Shown: positions 35,088 to 43,322 of the stretch, piece after piece | Position numbering within the stretch: position 1 is the stretch's first letter | Layout of the letters: every line of letters starts with the position of its first letter | Assembly (NCBI GenBank): GCA_963751835.1 | Contig: CAVVWD010000015.1 | Span: forward strand, 75,631-139,630 | From: JACVRW01 sp963751835 | GTDB lineage: Bacteria; Actinomycetota; Thermoleophilia; Solirubrobacterales; Thermoleophilaceae | DNA length: 64,000 nt | Reading direction: 5' to 3' | Made by a program: the position numbers and the translations under genes | The notes under the pieces: generated by a model | What the model saw: only the letters and a program-made list of their open reading frames with translations | What the model was told of the DNA's origin: nothing | The model's database searches: none

Positions 35088-37046
35088 CTAGTCGTAGCGC
35101 TGCTCGACCTTCTCTTGGGCGGGCGCCGTGTCCAGCGTGAGACGCGCGCGGGCCAGCACGTCCTCGCCGTGGTCGTCTTTCTGCCAGACCGCTACGGCCG
35201 TGCGGATCGGCGGATGCGCATCATCGAAGCCTTCGGCCACGCGGGCGGCGATTGCACCAGCGGCTTTGTGCCCGGTGCCGGGAAGCACCACGGCGAGCCG
35301 GCGCCCGCTGAAGCGACCGGCGGTGGCGGGCATTCCACCGAGCGCTCGCTCGACCACCTGCCCGAGCTCCCTCAGGGCATGGTCGCCGGCGGCGTAACCT
35401 TCGCTGCGGTTTATCTGCGAGAGCGTCGGGAGCTCAGCCATGACCACCGCAAACGGACGCTGGCCGCGCTGTGCACGTCTCGCCTCGGTGTCGGCCGCCT
35501 CCTGCAGGTAGCGGTGCGAGAAGAGAAGGGTGACGTGGTCTGTGGAGGAAATCGATCGGTGGCCGAGCAGCGGCTCGTCGCGCGTGCGCCGGGTCTGGAC
35601 GGCGGGGACGTCGACGGACTCCGCCAGGGTGCCGTTGTCGGCCTCCTCGGGATCGAGTTTGCGCATCTCGCGCGCGAATAGGAGAGCGATCTTCGGGTCG
35701 AACTGGGTGCCGGCGCAGCGCTCGATCTCCTCGCAGGCGAGCTCGGAGCTGACGGGCCGACGGTAGGGACGCGTTGAGGTGAGGGCAGAGTAGGTATCAG
35801 CCACGGCGATCACGCGTGCCTCGAGCGGGATCGCCTCCCCGCGCAACCCGTCGGGGTAGCCGCTGCCATCCCAGCGCTCGTGGTGGTGGCGGATCGCGGA
35901 GGCGATGCCGGTGAGGCCCGGAACGCGTTCGACGATGCGAGAGCCGATCAGCGGGTGTAGCTCGACGATCTGGCGCTCGTCCGCGCTGAGTGGGCCCGCT
36001 TTGAGGAGGACTGTGTCGCTGATGCCGAGCTTGCCCACGTCCCGAAGGATGCCGGCGAAGACGAGCTTCTCGCGTATGCCGTCATCGAGGTCCAGTCGCC
36101 GGGCCACGGCCTCGATGCACGCCGACACCTCGTCCGAGCGCGCGCGCACAAACGGGTCCTTGGCTTCGATGGCGTCGGCGAGCATGCGCACGATCGCGAG
36201 GTAAGAGGAGCGCAGCTGACCGTGGAGCTGATGGTTCTCGAGCACCGCTCCGGCGTGGTCGCCGAGCGCGAGCAGCACGTCGTCGTCGAGCTCCTCGAAG
36301 CCTCCGGTGCGGTTCGCGCAGACGATCACGCCCTCGAAGTCGTCGTGCATGTACACGGGGATGGCGACGAGGTTGTCGATCTCGTCGTCGGCGGGCGCGT
36401 GGCCGTCGCCCGGCGTGTCCTCCCGGATGATCTCGTCCCGCTCCATCACCCGATCCGCGAAGCGCTGGGCCAGTGAGCTGGCGCCCGGGTCGCTCTCGAA
36501 GCCGCGGTGACAGACGAGGTCGAGCTTGCCATCGCCGTCCCCGTCGTGCTGGGAGACCAACAGGCCCCTCTTGGCGCCCGACAGCTGGATGGCTACCTCA
36601 AGGACGAGCTGGCGAAGGTCCCCGCTCGGGCCGCGGCTCTTGTACATGGTCAGCACCTGCTCGCGCAGCTCCTGCGCCCACTCGCGCTCAGCGCGGCGCG
36701 CGCGCTCGGTGCGCAGGCGCATTCGGCGCTCGCTGGTCAGCTTGGTGCGCTCGTCTTCGATTTGGCGGCGAAGCATGCTGAGCTCGCCGTCAGCCTTGCT
36801 GGCTGCGGTTACGTGCTCCTTGGCGCGAGCGGCCATGTCGCCACGGCGCGTCTCGTCGAGGGCGGCGCGGCGCCGCATCGAGGCGTGCTCGTTGGCCCAG
36901 GCGCCGAGCCCCGCAAGGGCGGCGGCGGTGAGCACGGTTATGAGAATCAGATCGTCGAGCCGACCATCCGTGATCAGCACAATGAGAACGCTGACGGCGG
37001 CGACCGCCAGTAGGACTAGCGACAGAGCGGCGAGGCGATGGCCCAT
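35088..37046 (-). CDS. GAF / HD-GYP-like / GGDEF-like protein with degenerate catalytic motifs
   Basis: 652 residues from ATG at 37046 (a longer GTG start is possible). Order: two N-terminal membrane helices, coiled coil, GAF (LVLEVAIQLSGAKRGLLVSQ), HD-GYP (HHHERWDGSGYPDGLRGE, VIAVADTYSALTSTRPYRRP), then a C-terminal GGDEF-like fold. The HD-GYP metal core is damaged: the leading His is replaced (ARSDEV) and the HD pair is RD (GILRDVGKLG). The GGDEF signature is SGRRL in RFSGRRLAVVLP. So it likely binds rather than processes c-di-GMP, acting as a membrane effector. Confidence 0.8.
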   Translation of the reverse strand: MGHRLAALSLVLLAVAAVSVLIVLITDGRLDDLILITVLTAAALAGLGAWANEHASMRRRAALDETRRGDMAARAKEHVTAASKADGELSMLRRQIEDERTKLTSERRMRLRTERARRAEREWAQELREQVLTMYKSRGPSGDLRQLVLEVAIQLSGAKRGLLVSQHDGDGDGKLDLVCHRGFESDPGASSLAQRFADRVMERDEIIREDTPGDGHAPADDEIDNLVAIPVYMHDDFEGVIVCANRTGGFEELDDDVLLALGDHAGAVLENHQLHGQLRSSYLAIVRMLADAIEAKDPFVRARSDEVSACIEAVARRLDLDDGIREKLVFAGILRDVGKLGISDTVLLKAGPLSADERQIVELHPLIGSRIVERVPGLTGIASAIRHHHERWDGSGYPDGLRGEAIPLEARVIAVADTYSALTSTRPYRRPVSSELACEEIERCAGTQFDPKIALLFAREMRKLDPEEADNGTLAESVDVPAVQTRRTRDEPLLGHRSISSTDHVTLLFSHRYLQEAADTEARRAQRGQRPFAVVMAELPTLSQINRSEGYAAGDHALRELGQVVERALGGMPATAGRFSGRRLAVVLPGTGHKAAGAIAARVAEGFDDAHPPIRTAVAVWQKDDHGEDVLARARLTLDTAPAQEKVEQRYD

Positions 37047-37258
37047 TCGGAGGTCGGTATGCTCCACGTGGGGAGCGGTACCCGCCGCGAGGCGGGTGTA
37101 CTCGCGATTTGGGCTCTGGGGACTCGGGGACTGGATTGATCGCATACTGGCTGCGTGGGCGCACGAAGGGCTGACCAAGCCTGAGGACGGACCGAAAAAC
37201 CACCGACAGGCGGGGCGGCGGCCCGTTCGCTCTTACAACGAACGGCGGATTCGAGCGG

Positions 37259-38086
37259 TCATTGCAACAGCAGCTCGGCGAGCTGCTCGGTCGGCTTTGC
37301 GAAGGCAAGTCGCTTGCGCGGCCGGTCGTTGAGCTCGTCGGCGACGGCGTCGAGTTGCGCCACGGTCACCGTGCTGAAGTCGGTGCCCTTGGGGAAGTAC
37401 TGGTGCACCAGCCCGTTGGTGTTCTCGTTGGAGCCGCGCTGCCAGGGTGCGTGCGGGTCGCAAAAGAAGACGTTGATGCCGGCGTCGATGTGGATCTGCT
37501 TCCAGTCGCGCATCTCGGGGCCCTGGTCCCAGGTCAGCGAGCGGCGTAGCGTCTCGGGCAGTGCCTGCACTTTGGTGGCGAGCGCTGAGGCGACGTGTTC
37601 GGGCTTGTAGCCGTCGGGCAACGGCACGAGCATCGCGTCGCCGGTGGCGCGCTCTATGAGCGTGGCGATCGCCGTGGCATTGCGCCTGCCGATCAGCAGG
37701 TCGCCCTCCCAGTGGCCCGGGACCGCGCGGTCGTCGGCCTCTGGAGGACGCTGGGCGATGTTGATCATGTCGGGGATGCGGTTCTTGCGCTGGCCGGCCT
37801 GGCGGCCCGGCTTGCGCAGAGCCCGGCCGGTGCGCAGGTAGCGAGTCAGGTCGCGGCGCAGCGCCCCCCCCGACTGCACATACAGCGACTGGTAGATCGT
37901 CTCGGTCGACACCAACATCTCCGGGTTCTCGGGGAACCGGCGGCGCAGCCGCCCGGCGATCTGGTCGGGCGAGTAGCGCCGCTTGAGATCGTCCTGCACG
38001 ATCGCGCGCAGCGCGAGGTTGGTCGCGAGTTTGGCCGGCTTGGGGCGGCTCGCGCGCTCGTAGGCCAGCGCGTGCGCTGTCGTCGG
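37259..38086 (-). pseudogene. IS30-family transposase, 5' truncated
   Basis: The C-terminal two-thirds is intact: LKRRYSPDQIAGRLRRRFPE, the VSTETIYQSLYV segment, then DDE catalytic residues in GHWEGDLLIGRRN (first Asp), LTWDQGPEMRDW (second Asp) and NENTNGLVHQYFPKGTDFS (Glu). The N-terminal HTH is missing; at about 38085 the DNA changes to an IS256-type end. So the IS30 gene was interrupted by the next element and cannot transpose by itself. Confidence 0.85.
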
Positions 38087-38602
38087 TTCTGTCCGACCTT
38101 CTGTGTGAGGTCGGGGTGATCGACCTGGCTTGACGTGCCGGGTCGGGTGCGGCGTGAGCCCCGGAGGGGCGAGCGTCGGGCCCGACGCGGTGGCGGGGCC
38201 GGAAAGGAATCCCCGATGACTATGCAGAGGACGAAGTCCGCCGGGCGTGGTGGCGGCGGTGGCGACCGACCGCCGGCCGGGCCGCCCGAGGAGGTCGTCG
38301 ACCGGCTTGCGGGGCTGTTGCCCGGCGAGGAGCTGGAGCGGGCCCTGGAGGGACTCGAGCCCGAGCAGGTGACCGGGCCGGGCGGGTTGGTGTCGCAGCT
38401 CGCCGGCCGGGTGATCGAGACGGCGCTCGGCGCCGAGCTGACCGAGCACCTCGGCTACCCGGCCGGTGAGGCGCCGCCGGGCGGGGCGGGCAACACTCGC
38501 AACGGCTCGACCCAGAAGACGCTCAAGACCGAGCTCGGGCCGGTCGAGATCAAGACCCCGCGTGACCGCAAGGGCAGCTTAGGATGCGGGCGTCTCACCT
38601 GA
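38085..38602 (+). mobile_element. IS256-family element, 3' truncated
   Basis: Left end: a TTCTGTCCGACCTTCTGTG sequence near 38087-38105 resembles IS256-group terminal repeats. Transposase starts at ATG 38216; LTEHLGYPAGEAPPGGAGNT and KTELGPVEIKTPRDRKGS are the diagnostic N-terminal motifs. Homology stops abruptly at about 38583, and six unrelated codons precede the stop. The catalytic domain is missing, so the element is dead. It lies inside the IS30 gene's 5' region. Confidence 0.8.
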
Positions 38603-38789
38603 CGCCGGCCTCGCTGTCGGAAATCGCGCATTGCGATAGTGAGCCGACGCCGGGAGCGGCGCTCGCTGTTCCCTCCAGACCAGGCACGCGGCCGGCAGCG
38701 CGCCGGGCGCTCGCATTGTGTATGGGAGCGGAAGCGGGCGGCCGCCCCGCTAGGGGGCTCGGACTGCGGTATCAGTCCCGACTCATCGC

Positions 38790-38892
38790 GGGCGCGCCCA
38801 TAGCGCTCGTAGATCACGCGCGAGCCGAACGTCCTGGTCTCGATCAGCTCCAGCGCGACGTCTTCGATGACCGGCGGCAGGAACGCATCGCC
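38790..38892 (-). pseudogene. DHFR-family C-terminal remnant
   Basis: Minus strand reads GDAFLPPVIEDVALELIETR then TFGSRVIYERYG, the conserved C-terminal strand of RibD-type dihydrofolate-reductase family proteins. It ends exactly where the following VOC gene's homology begins (38893), marking a recombination junction. The matching N-terminal type of fragment is at 29294-29482. Confidence 0.5.
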
Positions 38893-39606
38893 GTCTCGGA
38901 CCTCGCCGCGTCCGAGCGCTTCTACCGCACCGTGCTCTCAGTGCTCGGCGTCGAGCCGAGCCACGCGGACGCCGAGCTCGTCGAGTGGGACGACTGGGAC
39001 ATCGGGCCGACGGACCGTGAGCACCCCGTGACCCGTGGGCTGCACGTCGGCTTCCGCGCACCGTCCCGCGAGGCCGTGGACGCGTTCTGGCAGGCCGGGA
39101 TCGACGCGGGGTACCGCGACGACGGCGCGCCGGGGCGGCGCACGGTCTACGGGCCCGACTACTACGGCGGGTTTCTGCTCGACCCGGACGGCAACAGCGC
39201 GGAGGCGGTGCACACTGAACGCGACGAGCCGGTGCCCGACGGCTGCGTCGACCACCTCTGGATCCGCGTCCGTGACCTCGCCACGTCCAAGCGCTTCTAC
39301 ACGACGATCGCCCCGTACGCCGGGCTGGAGCTGGGCGTGGACGAGCGGGACCACGTGCAGCTCAAGGGCGCCGACCACAGCTTCTCGCTCATCGACGACG
39401 AGCGGCCGTTTACGGAGCACGTCCACGTCGCCTTCTCGGCGCAGGACGACGTGACCGTACGCTCGTTCCACGCCGCCGCCCTCGCCGCGGGCTACGAGGA
39501 CCACGGGGGTCCCGGCGAGCGCGCCGTCTACCACCCGGGCTACTACGGCGCCTTCGTCCTGGACCCCGACGGGCACAACGTCGAGGTCGTCAACCACAAC
39601 CGCTGA
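38893..39606 (+). pseudogene. Two-module VOC family protein lacking its start
   Basis: Homology begins at RIAVSDLAASERFYRTVLSV; the first strand with the initiating Met (typically xxDHxxIAVSD) is missing and no suitable in-frame start is near. Both VOC modules are otherwise intact, ending YYGAFVLDPDGHNVEVVNHN. The second module keeps likely metal ligands (VDHLWIRV, HVHVAF, NVEVV). A fused upstream frame could still be translated. The lost 5' end coincides with the DHFR remnant. Confidence 0.65.
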
Positions 39607-39609
39607 GCC

Positions 39610-39714
39610 ATGGCTAACGACGCCGCACGCCACATCTCGCCGGAGGGGCTCGCCACGCTGGAGGCGGGGCTCCGCGAGCTCGAGCCGACGCGATCTTGGA
39701 ACAGAAGCGATTGA
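39610..39714 (+). pseudogene. GreA/Rnk-type N-terminal fragment
   Basis: ATG at 39610, three bases after the VOC stop: ARHISPEGLATLEAGLRELE is the N-terminal coiled-coil start seen in GreA-like nucleoside diphosphate kinase regulator or elongation factors. Only 29 residues follow the pattern before the frame runs into the integrase fragment at about 39697. A truncated remnant. Confidence 0.45.
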
Positions 39715-40097
39715 TCGCGCCGCCTGGGGGTTGGGAGGAGCTGCGGCCCTGGCTCGAGCTTCGCGTCGAGCTGCCCGTGGGTCCACTGCTATGTGTAATC
39801 AGCGGCCCGACGCGCGGCCGGCATTGGTCAACCGCCGCCGCCCGAGCGGGTCTGCGCAGAACCGCCGTGAACGCGGGCGTCCGGCGGCGCTTCGCTCCCC
39901 ATCAGCTCCGGCACGCCCATGCCGTCGAACTCGCGCGCGAGGGCGTGCCGCTGATAGTCATCCAGCGCCAGCTCGGCCACAGCAACCTCGGCATCACATC
40001 CGTGTACCTGCAGGGCATCGACAACGCCGAGATCATCGAGACCGTCCATGCCCGCCGCCAACAAATGATCCCCGTCAGCACATCCCTACGGCGCTGA
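39696..40097 (+). pseudogene. Tyrosine recombinase (integrase) C-terminal fragment
   Basis: The last ~75 residues hold catalytic elements: HQLRHAHAVELAREGVPLIV (Arg and second His), RQLGHSNLGITSVYLQ (His and nucleophilic Tyr). The N-terminal core-binding domain and first Arg are missing, so it cannot recombine. It shows that an integrative element or integron-like cassette system once sat here. XerD/phage type cannot be separated. Confidence 0.7.
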
Positions 40098-40169
40098 GAG
40101 AGCCAGGCGGGACACTCCTCGTGGCGCAAGGCGGCAGCGGCGTGACTTCATTGTCGTACCGTCGCCTCT

Positions 40170-40526
40170 ATGGATCACCTCGCTATCCCAGTGCGTGACC
40201 AGGATCGCTCGCGCCGCTTCTATGAGACCTACTTTGGCTTTGGCGCGCGGCCGGCGCGACGCTATGACGACGGCGTGCTGATGCTCTACAACGCCGCGGG
40301 CTTTGCGCTCGCGCTCGGTCGCAGCGAGGAGCCGATTGCCCGCCCGTCGTGGATGCATTTCGGGATCGGACTGGCGCACCGCGACGCCGTTCTCGCGCTG
40401 CGCGACCGGCTTTCCGCCGATGGCTTCGAGCTGGTCGAGGAGTGGGACGAGCCCGAATATGTCAGCGTCAAGTGCCGCGATCCGGACGGCTACATCGTCG
40501 AGGCGGCGTGGGAACCGGAGGTGTGA
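40170..40526 (+). CDS. VOC family protein
   Basis: 118 residues, single VOC domain: MDHLAIPVRDQDRSRRFYET opens the betaalphabeta module with a metal-ligand His at residue 3; WMHFGIGL (His), EYVSVKCRDPDGYIVEAAWE (Glu) complete the set. Glyoxalase/fosfomycin-resistance type; substrate unknown. It is intact in a broken neighbourhood. Confidence 0.82.
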   Translation: MDHLAIPVRDQDRSRRFYETYFGFGARPARRYDDGVLMLYNAAGFALALGRSEEPIARPSWMHFGIGLAHRDAVLALRDRLSADGFELVEEWDEPEYVSVKCRDPDGYIVEAAWEPEV

Positions 40527-40700
40527 GGGTCGTCGCCTAGGGCCAGCACTTGAGGGTCTCGCGTCTCGCGCATTGCAGCGGCAGTGCCCGGCAGTCGCCG
40601 CCGAGACGCGTGGCGCACGACCTGCTCGCGGAACAACGCCACCGGGGCCTCTCGCGGTGCGCACTGGCATGCACTCCCCTGCGGCGGCTACCTGTGGGAG

Positions 40701-40724
40701 GTTCCGATTGGTCATCCCGGGTAG
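40701..40724 (+). promoter_or_regulatory. SigB/SigF-like promoter (weak -35)
   Basis: GTTC-N14-GGGTAG, 56 bases upstream of the membrane gene at 40781. The -35 deviates by one base from GTTT. Its position before a small membrane protein, like the site at 28580, supports it. Confidence 0.4.
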
Positions 40725-40780
40725 TCAGCCGATGTGACCCGTCCCGATTCCGACGACCTCCCGCGCTTGACGAGGGTTCG

Positions 40781-41068
40781 GTGACGGAGTCCGAATCGGA
40801 GCTCACCCCACGCGAGACTCGCCGACGCGAGCGGGAAGCTCATCGCGAGGAACGGCCCCAGGGGATGGTGCCGGGCCGAGGGCGGCGCCGCACCAAGGTC
40901 GAGCGCGCCACCATGCGGCTGGTCGCCACCGGCGGGATCATTGGCATCGCCGTGCTCCTGGGCGCGGTGCTCGTCGGCCAGGACGTTGATGGCTGGATCG
41001 TCGGCCTGGTGATCGGTCTGACTTCAGTGATCCTGGCGGCGCTGCTCTGGTCATCGCGCCAGCTCTAG
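40781..41068 (+). CDS. Small two-helix membrane protein
   Basis: 95 residues from GTG at 40781 (GAGGG upstream). A 45-residue highly charged N-terminus (TPRETRRREREAHREERPQG) is followed by two helices (LVATGGIIGIAVLLGAVLVG and WIVGLVIGLTSVILAALLW). No family is recognised. A SigB/SigF-like promoter lies upstream. Confidence 0.65.
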   Translation: MTESESELTPRETRRREREAHREERPQGMVPGRGRRRTKVERATMRLVATGGIIGIAVLLGAVLVGQDVDGWIVGLVIGLTSVILAALLWSSRQL

Positions 41069-41349
41069 TCGCCCGCTCCGAGTATGAGCGTCTCCGATTG
41101 GATGCCTGACCGCCTGCGCGGCACCAAAGAGCAGGCATGTCGTGGGAGCCGTAGCCGCTACCGCACATCCCGCCGGCCAGGCGAGCGTCCGGCATCTCGC
41201 GAGCATCCGAGGGTTGCCCGCGGGCGAGTCGCCGCGACGCCACGGCCCGCCGCCGTCACGACCGGTGGCCGGCGGCGGGCTGGCTGACGCGGTCAAGAGC
41301 ATCAACGAGGGAGCGGAGCTGCTCGCGGAGGCGCGCCGCAACGGCGTCT

Positions 41350-41689
41350 GACGAGCGGGCTCCGGGACCGCGCCAGGCCGCGAGGTCCAGCACGACGTCG
41401 TCGACGCGGTGGCCGGCGTGATGACGCTCGGGGTGATCGCTCTGCCTGCGCAGCAGCTTTGCGCGGGCTCGTTGCCGCCGGCGATCGTCGCGGTGAAACG
41501 GCGAATGCCGAGTCCACGCGCGCGTGCGGCAAGCAGCTCGGCGAGGGTCGAGCCCAGCCTGCGCCGGTGCCAGTCGTCGGCGACCACGATCGCGACCTCG
41601 GCCGCGTCGGGATCCTCGGCGAGACGAACCAAGCGACCGACCGTGATCAGGCGGCGAACCGGCTCAGTCGGCTCTTCAGGAGCGCTCAC
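41350..41689 (-). pseudogene. GNAT acetyltransferase remnant
   Basis: Minus strand reads LVRLAEDPDAAEVAIVVADD and RRRLGSTLAELLAARARGLG then IRRFTATIAGGNEPA: the acetyl-CoA pyrophosphate loop (Q/RxxGxG/A degenerate to RRRLGS) and following helix of GNAT. The N-terminus is missing and the frame breaks after NEPA, continuing in another frame as KLLRRQSDHPERHHAGH. It abuts the sigma-factor remnant on the other strand. Confidence 0.55.
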
Positions 41690-41694
41690 TCTGG

Positions 41695-42052
41695 ATGAGC
41701 CGGGAGACGGAGGAACTCGCTAAGCAGCTGGGCCGGTCGCCGAAGCCGCGGGATGTCGCGCAGGTGCTCGGGTGATCGGTCGAGGAGGTGCTGGAGGCGC
41801 AGCAGGCCGCGGCCAGCTACGAGGCGGCGTCGCTCGACGCCCCAGCGGCGCGGGGAAGACGCCGAGGGCGCATCGGTTATCGACCACCTGGGCGGTGACG
41901 GTTCGGCCTACGACCTCGTCGAGGACCCCGACGCGATAGCCAGGACCCGGGACGTCTTGCCCGAGATCGAGCGTTCGGTCCTCGAGCTGCGCTTCACCCT
42001 CGATCTGAACCAGCGCGAGATCGGCGAGCGCCTCGGCTACTCGGCACCCTGA
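41695..42052 (+). pseudogene. SigB/SigF-type sigma factor fragment
   Basis: MSRETEELAKQLGRSPKPRD matches region 3 of the intact sigma (SRETEALSKRLGRSPKPSE). A TGA (41773) stands where the intact gene has a Cys codon. Coding resumes in the same frame (SVEEVLEAQQAAASYEAASL), shifts, and ends with LDLNQREIGERLGYS in region 4, truncated before the recognition helix ends. Regions 1-2 are absent. This is a dead second copy of the sigma type at 26 kb. Confidence 0.75.
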
Positions 42053-42082
42053 CCGCCGGGCCGCGCTTGCGCAGCGCATTCG

Positions 42083-42107
42083 GATTGCCCCATCCGGTCG
42101 CGGGTAG
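42083..42107 (+). promoter_or_regulatory. SigB/SigF-like promoter
   Basis: GATT-N15-GGGTAG, ending 35 bases before the start at 42143. Identical architecture precedes the frameshifted paralog on the other strand (28350-28374). Confidence 0.6.
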
Positions 42108-42142
42108 GTGGCTCGAGACCGAACCACGAAGAGGAGAGACGA

Positions 42143-42631
42143 ATGGCTGAGCTGACGGTGCTGGAGGAGAAGCTGGCGGAGGTGATCGGCCTCGCCATGG
42201 CCGCACAGGGCGCGACCGACAAGGTCGTCGGGTTGACTGACGACGACGAGCTGAGCGAGAAGCTCGAGCAGATGCACGAAGAAGCCCGCGAGACTGAGGA
42301 GCGGGGCTCACAGCTTGCAGATGAGCTGGACGGCAAGAAGACGGCCGTGCTCGACAAGGCGCGCGAAACCAAGGGCGAGGCCACCGAGATGATGTCGATC
42401 TATCTCGGCGAAGAGGCGGATGCGCTTGATGGGTTCGAGTTCCTGACCATGGCGGAGGCGGGCGAGGTCGGCCACTGGTCGGTGCTGGGCAAGCTGAACG
42501 AGCGGGCCGGCGACCAGCGTCTGCAGGAGCTGATCGAGTGGGCGCTCCCGATTCAGGAGCGGCACTTCGACGACGTGAAGGCCGGTTCCCTCAAGCTGGC
42601 GGGACAGGAGGATCCGGCCGAGGCCGCCTAG
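42143..42631 (+). CDS. Helical stress protein, ferritin-like in appearance
   Basis: 162 residues from ATG at 42143 (GAGGAGA upstream). Entirely alpha-helical, rich in Glu/Asp/Leu: MAELTVLEEKLAEVIGLAMA, KARETKGEATEMMSIYLG, AEAGEVGHWSVLGKLNERAG and WALPIQERHFDDVK. Regular Glu/His spacing suggests a four-helix bundle, but ExxH iron-site spacing is not certain. No family name is recognised. The broken paralog at 27824-28310 and a tail-like scrap at 24750 show the family was amplified here. Confidence 0.75.
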   Translation: MAELTVLEEKLAEVIGLAMAAQGATDKVVGLTDDDELSEKLEQMHEEARETEERGSQLADELDGKKTAVLDKARETKGEATEMMSIYLGEEADALDGFEFLTMAEAGEVGHWSVLGKLNERAGDQRLQELIEWALPIQERHFDDVKAGSLKLAGQEDPAEAA

Positions 42632-42653
42632 CGGCAGCCGCCGGGTTCTTCGG

Positions 42654-43322
42654 TCACGTCCGTACCGCCCTCTCGTCGAGCGCCCTGGGCGGGTGGTCCA
42701 CGCCGAGTAGGCAGGCCATCCGCTCGCACGCGCGGCGGGCGAAGCGGATTTGTTCGCGGCGGCCGAAGAGCCGGAAGCCGAGGCGGATCACGGGGTTGGG
42801 GATGCTGGCCGGCCGCGATACGACGTGGATTCGAAACTCGACCTTGCCGCTGTCGGTCCATTTCCAGACCTGGTAGTCCATCTGGCCCATCTCCAGATGG
42901 TCCTTAAGGGTGCGGTAGCTCCAGCCCCAGATGCGCACCTGGCGACCGTCTTCGCTGCTCGTCCTATCGACCAGGCCGCAAACGCGGACGCCGAAGCGTA
43001 GGCGGATGACGCGCCAGAAGCGCACCTCAAGCAGCATGTCGCGACCCTCGAGCTCCAGGTTCTGTGCGTAGAGAGCGCGCACCTGCCGGGGGTCGGCGAA
43101 CTCGTAGTCGAGCATCAGCTCACGCGCCCGTTCCCATGTGCCTCCGGGCTCGGGTGGGCCCGGGCTCTCGCCCGTAAGCGGCTGGCAGTAGTCGTCGATG
43201 TTCCAGCCGGTCTCGGGGCCAAAGGTCGCCTGCTCGGCGAGATCGAAGTTGAGCGGCTTGTCGTGCAGCTGCTCCAGCGCTGCCAGCGCCGCGGGGTCGT
43301 CCGGCCGGCGCTTACCCGGCAA
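42654..43322 (-). CDS. DUF1990-like protein
   Basis: 222 residues from TTG at 43322, seven bases after GGAGGAG, overlapping the upstream stop by 11 bases. The C-terminal half has the DUF1990 strands: LEVRFWRVIRLRFGVRVCGL, WGWSYRTLKDHLEMGQMDYQ and VWKWTDSGKVEFRIHVVSRP. DUF1990 proteins are small SRPBCC-like folds of unknown function. A decayed copy lies at 52195-52796. Confidence 0.7.
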   Translation of the reverse strand: MPGKRRPDDPAALAALEQLHDKPLNFDLAEQATFGPETGWNIDDYCQPLTGESPGPPEPGGTWERARELMLDYEFADPRQVRALYAQNLELEGRDMLLEVRFWRVIRLRFGVRVCGLVDRTSSEDGRQVRIWGWSYRTLKDHLEMGQMDYQVWKWTDSGKVEFRIHVVSRPASIPNPVIRLGFRLFGRREQIRFARRACERMACLLGVDHPPRALDERAVRT

